DNA from: an archaeon HR01
Lineage (GTDB): Archaea; Thermoproteota; Nitrososphaeria_A; Caldarchaeales; Caldarchaeaceae
Direction of reading: 5' to 3'
Length of the DNA: 64,000 nucleotides
NCBI GenBank assembly: GCA_002898355.1
Contig: BEHD01000008.1
Location: 32,643 to 96,642, forward strand
Position numbers and translations under genes: made by a program. The notes beneath the pieces are model-generated. The model ran no database searches, was not told where the DNA came from, and was given only the letters and a program-made list of their open reading frames with translations. Shown here in pieces: positions 43,043 to 52,005 of this stretch; positions within the stretch are counted from its first letter, which is position 1; every line of letters starts with the position of its first letter.

Positions 43043-44816
43043 CCTCAAGAGTTTCTACACCATAATCACGTCTGAATTTCCTCTTATTTTCTTTCGACAT
43101 CCCCCTAATTCTTTTAAGATAGTATTTTTCAGATTCAGAATATTTCCTAGCTATTATGAACGAGTCTATTCTAAGGACTGTGTTGGCTGCTACTATAGCA
43201 TTCTCTATAGCGGCCATTTTTGCTGACATACTATCAAGTATAGACTGGCCGTCAAAGTATAGTTCAGGCCTTGCTAGCGTCTCTAACGGGTCTAAACCCA
43301 TATTATAATATAGAAATGCTGCAAGCTGCTTAAATGACTCGGCAATTGCTTTAAGAACTAGGGCTGGTCGCCCACCCGCCCTATCAGCATATTCGGCTAG
43401 ACGATCAGCAATCATGATTTCCGTGATTCCAGCCCCAGGCGTAAATATGGGATTCTCCTTAATTGTCATTGAAAGTCTGACGGCGTCCTTCAGTTTTTCT
43501 TCAAAATCCTGATTTACAGCAAAGGAGCCACCTTTTAAAATCACAGTCAATCTATCCGAGCGCATGCAACCCCTGAAGAATACCCAGTCTTTCCCGTAAA
43601 TCTTACGATATTCCACTGATTCAGCATACCCCAAGCAACCCGGCTCTAATTTGTGGAGAGAAGACGTAGGTACAGCTCCTGTGGCCTCCGTCACCATTTC
43701 AAATTCCGGAGGCGATAGCCCCCTAACCAGCATAATGTTACGCCTCTCCAAAATATCAAAAACATGCTCATCCACTCCCTTCTCAACAACAATCACATTA
43801 GCGCCCAAATCTACTAGACTATCTACATACTCACATAACAATCTACTCCTATTCAGTAGAGCCTGGCTTATATCGCGCCCGTCATCCCAAACATATTTAA
43901 ATCTATGGTATCTCCCCAAATAGTCCGGTAACGTTAATCCATCTTTGACAATCGCTATCTTTGCATCCACCACTTTTTCGGGAAGACCTGAATATGGAAA
44001 CTCTTTAGGCAGCGCCACACCGTCCACTACCTCCGACTCCGAGAGGACACCCATCTCGATCGTCCTAAAATCCAAAATATTATCCAGCGGCCTCTTAAGC
44101 AGAGTTTCTTCCGGAACTATCTCAGATATTGTAAATGCCATATTAGCAAGTAGATCTGTGTATGTTTCACCATCTATTATCTTAGCAAACCGGAGTATAT
44201 CGCGAAGACTAAATTCTCGGGGTGGAGGATAAATCCTACATTCGTCTAAAAATTTTTCATAAATACGGTTGAAGACCGCTAATCCGTTTAGACAATCTTG
44301 AGGCTTTAAACGACCACCAATGATAAGCTCCAGACAATTGTCTACTATGAGTGTGGCTAGGAGGGGTGTGTAGATAGTGTGGTCGCCAAACATTTTGCCC
44401 ATACTTATTCCAGAGCCTAGAATAAATTCGCCTAGTGGGTGTTTTATTGTTATGTGTTTAGCAATTAGTCTGAGATTTGATGATTTCAGAACCAGCCCTC
44501 TCTCTGTCTGTACAAGTTTACACATTTTCCCAGGTCCGAATAACGGTGATAAAAACCCTTTTAACCAAACAATTAGACTTTTCAAGTTTGATAGGTAGGT
44601 CTCTCCTCTAAGAATCTGGGAGCCAAAGCTTAGAATGGATAATGGCATACCATCTACATATATGGTTGGTGTTGGCACTTTTTCATGAGGTAGAGGTAGT
44701 AGGGAAGAATCTCTAGCCATCACCTTCCTATAGCCTATATCCGTCTTATTCAGCAGCTCTCTCTTCAGAATATCGGGATTAAAATGCCTAGCCCTTATCC
44801 AGTCATTTATACTCAT
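43035..44816 (-). CDS. Divergent group II chaperonin (thermosome/CCT) homologue
   Basis: 593 residues. The full chaperonin order is recognisable. LFGPGKMCKL corresponds to thermosome LGPKGMDKM, IKHPLGEFIL to VEHPTAKM, and FGDHTIYTPLLATLIV to VGDGTTTAVVLAGEL. LPEKVVDAKIAIV, GANVIVVEKGVDEHVFDIL, EMVTEATGAV and LGYAESVEYRKI follow, then VILKGGSFAV, KDAVRLS, FTPGAGITEIMIADRL and AIVAANTVLRIDSFIIARK. The GD of GDGTT and the Asp of the (N/H)DA motif (a catalytic Asp in GroEL numbering 398) are kept; the NDG loop is lost and GGG has become GAG. There is an extra N-terminal segment of about 50 residues. It is the last gene of the hydantoin-type operon, 4 bp after a permease gene. Confidence 0.82.
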   Translation of the reverse strand: MSINDWIRARHFNPDILKRELLNKTDIGYRKVMARDSSLLPLPHEKVPTPTIYVDGMPLSILSFGSQILRGETYLSNLKSLIVWLKGFLSPLFGPGKMCKLVQTERGLVLKSSNLRLIAKHITIKHPLGEFILGSGISMGKMFGDHTIYTPLLATLIVDNCLELIIGGRLKPQDCLNGLAVFNRIYEKFLDECRIYPPPREFSLRDILRFAKIIDGETYTDLLANMAFTISEIVPEETLLKRPLDNILDFRTIEMGVLSESEVVDGVALPKEFPYSGLPEKVVDAKIAIVKDGLTLPDYLGRYHRFKYVWDDGRDISQALLNRSRLLCEYVDSLVDLGANVIVVEKGVDEHVFDILERRNIMLVRGLSPPEFEMVTEATGAVPTSSLHKLEPGCLGYAESVEYRKIYGKDWVFFRGCMRSDRLTVILKGGSFAVNQDFEEKLKDAVRLSMTIKENPIFTPGAGITEIMIADRLAEYADRAGGRPALVLKAIAESFKQLAAFLYYNMGLDPLETLARPELYFDGQSILDSMSAKMAAIENAIVAANTVLRIDSFIIARKYSESEKYYLKRIRGMSKENKRKFRRDYGVETLEVT

Positions 44817-44820
44817 AATT

Positions 44821-45630
44821 CTACCGTGTCGTCTTTGAGAGGAGGTATGCGAAGATTGCCAGACCTACGAAAGAAGCTACGCTCAGCAGTGTGCCTGCTG
44901 CATACCATTTTGGTGTGAGTGGATTTACCCCCAGTTGGACCTCTATGAATGTAGATAATGTACCAATACCTTTTAAAGCAAATTGTGTTCTGATAACCTC
45001 ACCCCACGAAAGTAGAAATCCAAGGATTGCTGCCGAGATAACCTCATAAATTATTAGTGGAAGAGTAATTCTTCTGAATACCCTTAATGGTGAGGCTCTT
45101 AGTGAGGAGCCTGCCTGCTCATATAATAGGAGGTCAGGGTTAAACCTAGCCATCATGAGGATGAGGCCGAATGGCACGGCATAGATTACGTTTATGAAAG
45201 CAGCGCTCCATATAGAGAATTCAAGATTTAGCAGGTTGAAGAGGAAGTTTAAACCCAATCCGACCGCTACTCCCGGGGTCAAAAAACCTAGAAGAAACAA
45301 GTAGAATAGCTGGTCTCTACCTGCTATCCTACGCCGCAATGTAAGGGCCAATGTTGTGACTAGAAACATACTAATCATAGCCACCAGTGAAGATACTACA
45401 ACAGAATTCTGAAGTGCCTGAAATACTTGTCTATCGTAGAATAATGATAGATAGGCAGCGTATTCCCCTGTGGGTGGCTTAATGTACCAGTCAAGAGTAA
45501 ACCTTTCTATCGGAAAACTGATACTTGCACCCGACTTAAAGGAGAGGATGATCATAAAAGCTACAGGCAGATAGATTAATGCTATAATGAATGCAATGTA
45601 TACTTTACCCACAAAATTCCAGACACCCAT
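44821..45630 (-). CDS. ABC importer permease, PotC-like
   Basis: 269 residues, six predicted membrane helices. The EAA loop EQAGSSLRASPLRVFRRITL contacts the ATPase. Partner of the preceding permease; the pair gives the PotBC-type heterodimer for spermidine, putrescine, iron or related solutes. Spacing to the upstream permease is 1 bp and to the downstream chaperonin gene 4 bp. Confidence 0.9.
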   Translation of the reverse strand: MGVWNFVGKVYIAFIIALIYLPVAFMIILSFKSGASISFPIERFTLDWYIKPPTGEYAAYLSLFYDRQVFQALQNSVVVSSLVAMISMFLVTTLALTLRRRIAGRDQLFYLFLLGFLTPGVAVGLGLNFLFNLLNLEFSIWSAAFINVIYAVPFGLILMMARFNPDLLLYEQAGSSLRASPLRVFRRITLPLIIYEVISAAILGFLLSWGEVIRTQFALKGIGTLSTFIEVQLGVNPLTPKWYAAGTLLSVASFVGLAIFAYLLSKTTR

Positions 45631-45631
45631 A

Positions 45632-46477
45632 CTACTCCACCAATTTCTTAATATCTACAATCTTGAACAATACGAATAGCACAGCCAATGCAATGAGGAT
45701 AAGTATCGTAGATTGAGTGGCTGCATAAGGCCATACGAAGTTGGCCGCGAAACTTGAGATAGATAGTCCAAGAACTTGAATACCTCCAGCCCATAATGCT
45801 GGTGTTATGTAATCGCCGAGCGTGTTAACGAATACAAATGTGAAGCCTACCACAACTCCCGGTAATGAAAGCTTGAAAATAATGTTGTAGAAGACCCTAT
45901 GGGGTGGAGCCTTTAAAACTCTCGCCGCGTTAATAAGGTCTGGGTCAATGCGTATCAATGCCAAGTATATGGGGAATATCGCAAACAATATATTTGTTTG
46001 AAGCCATATTATGAGTAGGGTCCATCTGGAAAATAGGAGCTGGACAGGCTCTCTTACAATATTCAAAGCTTGAAGCATGTAATTGACTGCTCCTGATTCA
46101 CCTAGAATCGGAATCCATGCAATGGTACGGGCGTTCCAGTCTATGAAAAATGGGACTAGTAGCAGGCTAATGATGTAGTTTCGGATTTTTATGCTCTCTA
46201 TCTTAAACGCTAGAACATATGCGGCCGGATACCCAGCCAACAGAGTCAGTAGCGCTGTCCCAATGGACATTCCGAATGTGTTTAGTAATATTGTAGGGGT
46301 TTGCGGTGACGCTACGAAGTCTATGTAGTTTTGAAGTGTTAGTGTAGGCTCCCTAAATGTGAAAATCTGCATGAAGCTTACGATCACAATCAATATGAGA
46401 GGTAGTATCAAGAAGAAGACAATGATTATGAGACCGGGTAATAATAGCAAATATTTACCGTATTTCTCGATAAACAT
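45632..46477 (-). CDS. ABC importer permease, PotB-like
   Basis: 281 residues with an N-terminal helix LLLLPGLIIIVFFLILPLI and the EAA loop INAARVLKAPPHRVFYNIIF. It follows the ATPase gene by 2 bp. Together with PotC-like and the ATPase it builds a complete importer; the binding protein is encoded convergently at 41639. Confidence 0.9.
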   Translation of the reverse strand: MFIEKYGKYLLLLPGLIIIVFFLILPLILIVIVSFMQIFTFREPTLTLQNYIDFVASPQTPTILLNTFGMSIGTALLTLLAGYPAAYVLAFKIESIKIRNYIISLLLVPFFIDWNARTIAWIPILGESGAVNYMLQALNIVREPVQLLFSRWTLLIIWLQTNILFAIFPIYLALIRIDPDLINAARVLKAPPHRVFYNIIFKLSLPGVVVGFTFVFVNTLGDYITPALWAGGIQVLGLSISSFAANFVWPYAATQSTILILIALAVLFVLFKIVDIKKLVE

Positions 46478-46479
46478 AT

Positions 46480-47610
46480 CTACCTCCCATAGATCAAATC
46501 TTCGATGTCAACGCCCTCAACCACTGAGGGTTTAATTATCGTTCTAGCGTCGTTAGCGGACCATGATAACCAATACTCATCCTCGACTTTGAAATTGGGA
46601 AGATTATACGTAGGTATAGTGGATTTTATTCTTACATTATGGGGGGCCCGAAATATGGCTTCAACATAGTGTCCGAAATAATTCAAATACTCAAAAATGC
46701 ATTTTACAGAGTTTTCAGCATTTTCCCCCGTTTTGGATATCTTTATCTTCTCCGGTCTTATAATGTATCCAACACGTCGTCCGACTAGATTGTCAGCCGC
46801 ATTAGGCTTGCGGGATTTCAGATATCCAATATCAGTTTTCACCCAGACGCTGTCAGCACCAACCTCCTGAATTTCCCCCATAAACGTGTTGACTTCGCCG
46901 ACAAATCTTGCAGAAAATAGCGTATGAGGCTCATTGTATATCTCCTCAGGATGCCCTACCTGTTCTATCAGTCCGCTATTCATAATAGCCATTCTGTCAG
47001 CAAGGCTGAGGCCGTGATGCTGGTCATGTGTAGTCAAGATAAATGCTGTTCCACTTATTTGTCTGTGGATATCTTTTAACAATGAGGCAAACCTTCTTTG
47101 AAGTCGATAATCTATATGGCTTAATGGCTCGTCGAGAAGCAATACGCTCGGTCTTATGACTAGGGCCCTCGCCAAGGCAACCCTCTGCCTCTGACCACCA
47201 CTGATTTCATTTGGAAAACGTTTCTCCAGTCCTTTAAGCTCAAGAAGAGCAAGCGTCTCCATAACATCTTTCTTAATCTCTTCTTCGTCTTTGTCAAGCA
47301 TTCTCAAACCGAAAGCTACATTATCAAACACATTCATATGGGGGAAGAGAGCGTAGTTCTCCAGCATCAGAGATATATCCCGCTTGTAGGCTGGAACGTT
47401 TTTCATATCCTTTCCATTAATATACAGTTCTCCATCATCGTAATCCAATATGCCTGCGATTGTTTTGAGTAGAGTGCTTTTGCCACATCCGCTAGGGCCC
47501 ATCAAGACGAAAAATTCATCTCTATAGATTTCTAGGTCGATCCCTTTCAAAGCGAGAACATTTCCCTTATACCTTTTAACAAGTCTTTTAATTTCAACTA
47601 TGCCTGCCAT
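46480..47610 (-). CDS. ABC importer ATPase, PotA-like
   Basis: 376 residues from the ATG at 47610, with an AGGTG ribosome-binding sequence overlapping the end of the racemase gene (GTG at 47622 possible). Walker A GPSGCGKST, signature ISGGQRQRVALARAL, LLLDEPLSHIDYRLQ and the H-loop TTHDQHHGL. The C-terminal TOBE-like region includes GYIIRPEKIKI. It drives the importer encoded downstream. Confidence 0.93.
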   Translation of the reverse strand: MAGIVEIKRLVKRYKGNVLALKGIDLEIYRDEFFVLMGPSGCGKSTLLKTIAGILDYDDGELYINGKDMKNVPAYKRDISLMLENYALFPHMNVFDNVAFGLRMLDKDEEEIKKDVMETLALLELKGLEKRFPNEISGGQRQRVALARALVIRPSVLLLDEPLSHIDYRLQRRFASLLKDIHRQISGTAFILTTHDQHHGLSLADRMAIMNSGLIEQVGHPEEIYNEPHTLFSARFVGEVNTFMGEIQEVGADSVWVKTDIGYLKSRKPNAADNLVGRRVGYIIRPEKIKISKTGENAENSVKCIFEYLNYFGHYVEAIFRAPHNVRIKSTIPTYNLPNFKVEDEYWLSWSANDARTIIKPSVVEGVDIEDLIYGR

Positions 47611-47622
47611 CAGTTGATGCAC

Positions 47623-48366
47623 CTATTCAATACGGGTTTGGACGGGTCTCATCTGTGATGGAATTAGCCGAGTCTTAGCTCTAGGATTAGGATATGTGTT
47701 GGGGCTGTGAACTAGTCCCAAGGAGACAAGCATTTCTGCATATTTGACTTGAGCCACTCCCGGGTCTATCACAGGTACGTGAAGCTGCCGCTGCATATTT
47801 TTTGCCATTCCAATCATCCCCGTGCATCCCAATATTATCGTATCGGCGCCCTCTTTAACTGCTTGTATGGATTCTTCTACAAGTTGGTTCTTTACCTCTT
47901 CTTTTCTGCTTTCTAATTCTAGTACTGGCACGTTAACATATCTAACAGAGGCTAATCTATGCTCCAACCCATACTCTCTAATCTTCCTCTTAAAAAGTGG
48001 TACAGATTCCTTCAGAACAGTTACTATTGAGAACTTGTCGCCCAGATTACATGCTATCGAAGTCGTGGCCATAAGCGGGCCAACTACCGGCTTCCTTACA
48101 GCCTCCCTGACAGAATGTATTGCTGGATCACCCATACAGTCAATAATGATGGCGTCATAACCATCTTTATCGGCTTTAATAGCCTTCTCAACTATCCATG
48201 GAGCTGCAACCTCCTCATCGAGGTAAGTTTCTATGGAGGCTGGCCCCATCTCTAGCGAGTCAACTATAAACTCGGTCCCCGGACTCACCGCAGAGGCTAT
48301 CTCCTGACGGGTTACATTCACCAATGCCTCGTCATGCAGGATGGGGAGAAGAACATATAACTTCAT
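47623..48366 (-). CDS. Asp/Glu/hydantoin racemase family protein
   Basis: 247 residues. The two catalytic cysteines lie in IIIDCMGDPAIHSVRE and IILGCTGMIGMA, typical of hydantoin racemase (HyuE) and related Asp/Glu racemases. It would interconvert enantiomers of a hydantoin or amino acid so that the stereospecific ring-opening enzymes can use both. It lies between the HyuA-like gene (36 bp away) and the importer ATPase. Confidence 0.88.
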   Translation of the reverse strand: MKLYVLLPILHDEALVNVTRQEIASAVSPGTEFIVDSLEMGPASIETYLDEEVAAPWIVEKAIKADKDGYDAIIIDCMGDPAIHSVREAVRKPVVGPLMATTSIACNLGDKFSIVTVLKESVPLFKRKIREYGLEHRLASVRYVNVPVLELESRKEEVKNQLVEESIQAVKEGADTIILGCTGMIGMAKNMQRQLHVPVIDPGVAQVKYAEMLVSLGLVHSPNTYPNPRAKTRLIPSQMRPVQTRIE

Positions 48367-48402
48367 GCGTATTTGACATCACCTGTTCTTATATAAATTT
48401 TT

Positions 48403-49980
48403 TTAAAGTTTTCCTGCTGCCTTCACCCTTATCTTAACGGCGTTGCTTGGCAGATAAGCTAGAAAGGTCTCATCAATATCTACTACCTCAACGGTTTCAG
48501 ACTTTGCTCCCGCCTTTACAGCCTCCTGAACCGCCAGTTTTTTTGCCTGCTCCAAGGCTTCCTGTCTGGTCAGCCCTGAGTCTAATGAAAATACTTTCTC
48601 AATCTCGCCACCTACCTCAGCAACAGCAGCACCTAGGGCGTTGGCATACTGGAATAGAACGGGCCGTATGACCTCGGACACCCCGTTGATGCTTTTATAT
48701 CTATCCTCTGGGATTATTATGCCACCGCCGCCCACAAGTATCATTGGCAGAGGTTCTTTTGTAGTCTTGACTTGGTCAACGGCTTCTTGCAGGTATCTTA
48801 ATATCATTTCACGGGCATCCACCAGAATCTTGATGTCGAAATCTCTTATCCAATCAGTGACTAACTTTGCACCTTCTATCCTTGCATATCCCAGTCCAAC
48901 GGCAACATCGGTTGTTGTTAGGAGGTCTCCTCCCCACGAGAGCGCCCTTCTCTCTAATTCGTATCCTACACTATCAGGCCCTAAAGTCAGTCTACCATCA
49001 TTGAACCTAACTATCGTTCCACCTCCACAACCTATAGACACTAGATCCGGCATCCTAAAATTGGTTCGTACTCCGCCTACCTCTACCCATGCTGCAGACT
49101 GTCTTGGGAATCCATTGACAAGCATCCCTGCCAGAAGTGTAGTCCCACCTATATCAACCACTATAGCTTGACGTAGCCCCGTTAGAAAAGAAGCACCACG
49201 AAAACTGTTGGTGGGTCCTGAGGCTATAGTGAAGATTGGATATTGTCTAGCGTAATCCACAGACATCAGCATACCATCATTTTGAGAAAAGTAGAGTTTT
49301 CCGTATATTCCTCGTTTTCTGCAGGCCTCCTCGATGGCGTTCGTTGCTGACCGTGCCACATTTGTTAATGCGGCATTCAGTATGGTTGCGTTTTCTCTTT
49401 CCAGTAATCCTATCCTCCCTATTTTATGTGAGACTGAAACATGTGCGCGCCCATCCGACATTGAGTCTATAATTTCTGCAACTTGTAGTTCTTCGTCGGG
49501 GATCACCGGGGAGAATATGCCTGTAACAGCGAAAGAATTGAACCCCTTCTCTAATGCCTCTCTAACAACACTCCTGACCTCCGAGTCCCGGAATTCGCCT
49601 ATCTTCCGCCCATCATAATCATATCCTCCGCCCACCAACCAATATGTGGCGCCGACTGCCGATTTTAGACTATCGGGCCAGCCATACATAGGCGGTATAG
49701 ATTGGCCTGCGGGTTTGCATATCCTTATCACAGCCACACGTGCTAAATTCTTCCTTTCAACAACAGCGTTTATACAGTGTGTTGTTCCAATCATGACATG
49801 GCTTATCTCATCAACATCAACCCCGCTAGATTTCAGCACTAGGTCTAGACTTTCAACTATGCCATCAGTTGGGTCGGGTGTTGTATTAGTTTTATCTGCG
49901 GCCACTATCTCATTCTTATCGGATACTATCACAGCATCGGTGTGTGTCCCACCCACATCAATTCCAATCTTGTATCCCAT
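48403..49980 (-). CDS. HyuA-like hydantoinase/oxoprolinase, copy 1
   Basis: 525 residues from the ATG at 49980, with GAGGTG 6 bp upstream. ASKHA-type ATPase fold: KIGIDVGGTHTDAVIV, MIGTTHCINAVVER, SVSHKIGRIGLLERENATIL, VVDIGGTTLLAGMLVNG and VSIGCGGGTIV. Members hydrolyse 5-oxoproline, hydantoins or related cyclic amides with ATP, normally with a HyuB partner. No HyuB gene exists here; a DUF917 gene overlaps or abuts each copy instead. It is paralogous along its whole length to the gene at 52006-53580. Confidence 0.9.
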   Translation of the reverse strand: MGYKIGIDVGGTHTDAVIVSDKNEIVAADKTNTTPDPTDGIVESLDLVLKSSGVDVDEISHVMIGTTHCINAVVERKNLARVAVIRICKPAGQSIPPMYGWPDSLKSAVGATYWLVGGGYDYDGRKIGEFRDSEVRSVVREALEKGFNSFAVTGIFSPVIPDEELQVAEIIDSMSDGRAHVSVSHKIGRIGLLERENATILNAALTNVARSATNAIEEACRKRGIYGKLYFSQNDGMLMSVDYARQYPIFTIASGPTNSFRGASFLTGLRQAIVVDIGGTTLLAGMLVNGFPRQSAAWVEVGGVRTNFRMPDLVSIGCGGGTIVRFNDGRLTLGPDSVGYELERRALSWGGDLLTTTDVAVGLGYARIEGAKLVTDWIRDFDIKILVDAREMILRYLQEAVDQVKTTKEPLPMILVGGGGIIIPEDRYKSINGVSEVIRPVLFQYANALGAAVAEVGGEIEKVFSLDSGLTRQEALEQAKKLAVQEAVKAGAKSETVEVVDIDETFLAYLPSNAVKIRVKAAGKL

Positions 49981-49985
49981 CACAA

Positions 49986-51143
49986 TCACCTCAGAATATC
50001 ACGATACTTCACCATTTTTTCAGGTGGAAGCCGGGCCCTTGAATAATATTCCTTATGCCTAAGCTCTAGTGGTATAAAATCAAAGTCATAGCCAAAATAT
50101 CGTGGACCCCAAACCTTTAACGCTTCTGGTGTCCTCATTATTTCAGGTGTGGAGATTCCCACCACCTGCACCCTATAACCAAACCTAAGATTTTCAGAAG
50201 TTATGGGGAACCCTCTGTCACTGTCCAAGATCGAAATTATATCTGGAACCGAGGCAATAACTTCTCCGTCACATATGGCTACTAGGTTCTCATTTTGAAA
50301 GGATATTTTCAATGTTTTTCCTTGGAACTCATCCAGCCCTTCTATTGTGACGTTCCCTACCGCAAATCCGGCGGTGGTGCGTCTCTCTAAATCAACTATC
50401 TTACCCTTGAATAGCGGTATACATTTCCCATAGGTGGTACCCTCTGTTACTTCTATCAGCCTCTCCAAAGCCGTTTTACCACTTACTCCCACACCTCTAA
50501 CTGCCTTACCGATCTTTATCCCTAATGAGATACTATAATGTATACCAGTGGCTTTAACATCTTTTCCCGTCATAGGATATTCCGCTATATGTGACGCACC
50601 CCCCATCCTAATGGTTATCCCCCTAGCTATCCATTCAAGCTGAAAGTTATCAACGGTGTTGACAATGCATGTATTGCCACGTTCGTCTGTAATCGCAGCC
50701 GGAGAACCACTAATACCGTATATGTGGAAGGTTTCCATCTGGAGCTCCGGAAAAGCTCTACCCATCCCATCTGCATCTATAACTGGCAGTCCTGTTCTGG
50801 CGGCAACGTTGAAAGGAATTGTTGAGTTAATACCACCCGACTCAATCGGCATGGTAGCATCAGCTTTCCGACCTAGGTGCTTTTCCAATGCATGTAGCGA
50901 TTTGATGGTTTCACCTCCTGATGGGATTCTTTCATTCATTATGGTCGGCGCACCCATCATAGCTGTAGGTATAATGAACATATCATCGTCAATTGAGAGA
51001 GGGTCTAGAAGTGTAACATCACCGTTCTCCTCGATAGCCTTAACGGCCATCATCATCCCCACATAGGGGTCTCCACCTCCCCCAGCCCCCAGTATGGCAG
51101 CACCGATTGCAAGGCATTTAATATCTTCAACACCAACCTTCAC
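49986..51143 (-). CDS. DUF917 / S-methyl-thiohydantoin desulfurase-like protein, copy 1
   Basis: 385 residues. AIGAAILGAGGGGDPYVG, IIPTAMMGAPTIM, PIESGGINSTIPF, VIDADGMGRAFPELQM, NLRFGYRVQVVGI and GPRYFGYDFDF are DUF917 family motifs. This family includes S-methyl-thiohydantoin desulfurase of ergothioneine breakdown and is commonly linked to HyuA. Function here is inferred: a co-catalyst of cyclic (thio)hydantoin conversion with HyuA. The start overlaps the DUF6092-like gene by 4 bp. Confidence 0.88.
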   Translation of the reverse strand: MKVGVEDIKCLAIGAAILGAGGGGDPYVGMMMAVKAIEENGDVTLLDPLSIDDDMFIIPTAMMGAPTIMNERIPSGGETIKSLHALEKHLGRKADATMPIESGGINSTIPFNVAARTGLPVIDADGMGRAFPELQMETFHIYGISGSPAAITDERGNTCIVNTVDNFQLEWIARGITIRMGGASHIAEYPMTGKDVKATGIHYSISLGIKIGKAVRGVGVSGKTALERLIEVTEGTTYGKCIPLFKGKIVDLERRTTAGFAVGNVTIEGLDEFQGKTLKISFQNENLVAICDGEVIASVPDIISILDSDRGFPITSENLRFGYRVQVVGISTPEIMRTPEALKVWGPRYFGYDFDFIPLELRHKEYYSRARLPPEKMVKYRDILR

Positions 51144-51448
51144 GCTTTTACCCCCGACCTTCTCTTCATCTCATCAACGCTCTGAGCGATCAGCTCGTCT
51201 ATAAATCTTGTAAATTCATCCTCAGACTCCATAACTATATACTTCTTTTCATCTATCAACTGCTTCAGCCTATTTAGAAACTCATCGTCTACACCTTTAA
51301 CCCTTTGATATGTGCCAATAATTCTGCTGGCTGCGTCTACCAGCCTGAGAGGGCCGTACATATGTGGCTCATCAACACATCCCCGTGCAGCCGTCAGGAG
51401 AAATAGAATGTAATCAAAGATTTCCCTATTAAGTTCCTTATCAGTCAT
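51140..51448 (-). CDS. Small DUF6092-like protein
   Basis: 102 residues from the ATG at 51448 (alternative ATG 51463). FDYILFLLTAARGCVDEP followed by YGPLRLVDAASRII resembles the DUF6092 family of small helical proteins often encoded beside hydantoin-type genes. Function unknown. Its start overlaps the nitroreductase stop by 8 bp (ATGACTGA) and its stop overlaps DUF917 copy 1, so translation is coupled on both sides. Confidence 0.6.
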   Translation of the reverse strand: MTDKELNREIFDYILFLLTAARGCVDEPHMYGPLRLVDAASRIIGTYQRVKGVDDEFLNRLKQLIDEKKYIVMESEDEFTRFIDELIAQSVDEMKRRSGVKA

Positions 51449-51977
51449 TGATGGATACCCCATGTCTATTATGGTAGATAATGTTTCCCTCAGGCTTTTT
51501 CTTTATGCTTCTAGGCCTGCCTGGATGCGGATATCCGACCTGAACTAGAAGGTCGGTTCTGCAGTTGTCCGGTATGTCGAGAACTTTTTTCATACCCACC
51601 TCGCTGTAGGATTTAGTGAAGCATGTTGCAAGTCCCAACTCGATGGCCGCAATAGATATATTTGCTGCCGCCGCTCCAGAGTCAATTAATGAACATACGT
51701 CCCTTCCAAGCCTTCCCAGACCTTTTTCGGCCACCTCCAAATCTGTATAGATGAGTATAGCTGCCGGTGCGTTGCTCAAATAGCCTGGCGCTATCTTCTT
51801 AATCATAGCTATTGTGTCGGGATCATCTATAATCATTACTCTCCGATACGGTGTGTTGCCGCCAGTGGGTGCTTTCTGAGCGGCTCTAGCCAATGTCACC
51901 AATTTACTGAACTCAACAGGTTTGTCCTCATAGTGACGAACAGTTACCCTTTTGAAAATCGCGTCCAATGCAGACAT
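51441..51977 (-). CDS. Nitroreductase-family flavoprotein
   Basis: 178 residues from the ATG at 51977, preceded by GGTGAT. FKRVTVRHYEDKPVE, ARAAQKAPTGGNTPYRRVMII, CSLIDSGAAAANISIAAIELGLATC and LLVQVGYP are FMN-binding nitroreductase motifs. It would reduce an imported ring compound or oxidise a pathway intermediate. It sits between the two HyuA/DUF917 modules. Confidence 0.88.
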   Translation of the reverse strand: MSALDAIFKRVTVRHYEDKPVEFSKLVTLARAAQKAPTGGNTPYRRVMIIDDPDTIAMIKKIAPGYLSNAPAAILIYTDLEVAEKGLGRLGRDVCSLIDSGAAAANISIAAIELGLATCFTKSYSEVGMKKVLDIPDNCRTDLLVQVGYPHPGRPRSIKKKPEGNIIYHNRHGVSIND

Positions 51978-52005
51978 GCTGATCACCGATAGATTATGAT
52001 AAGAT

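Noticed and set aside
43035..44816. The idea that the chaperonin homologue has lost its hydrolytic aspartate
   Set aside because: Aligning KDAVRLS with the NDAIRVV segment of thermosome shows the catalytic Asp is kept; only the NDG loop and the GGG triplet clearly differ.
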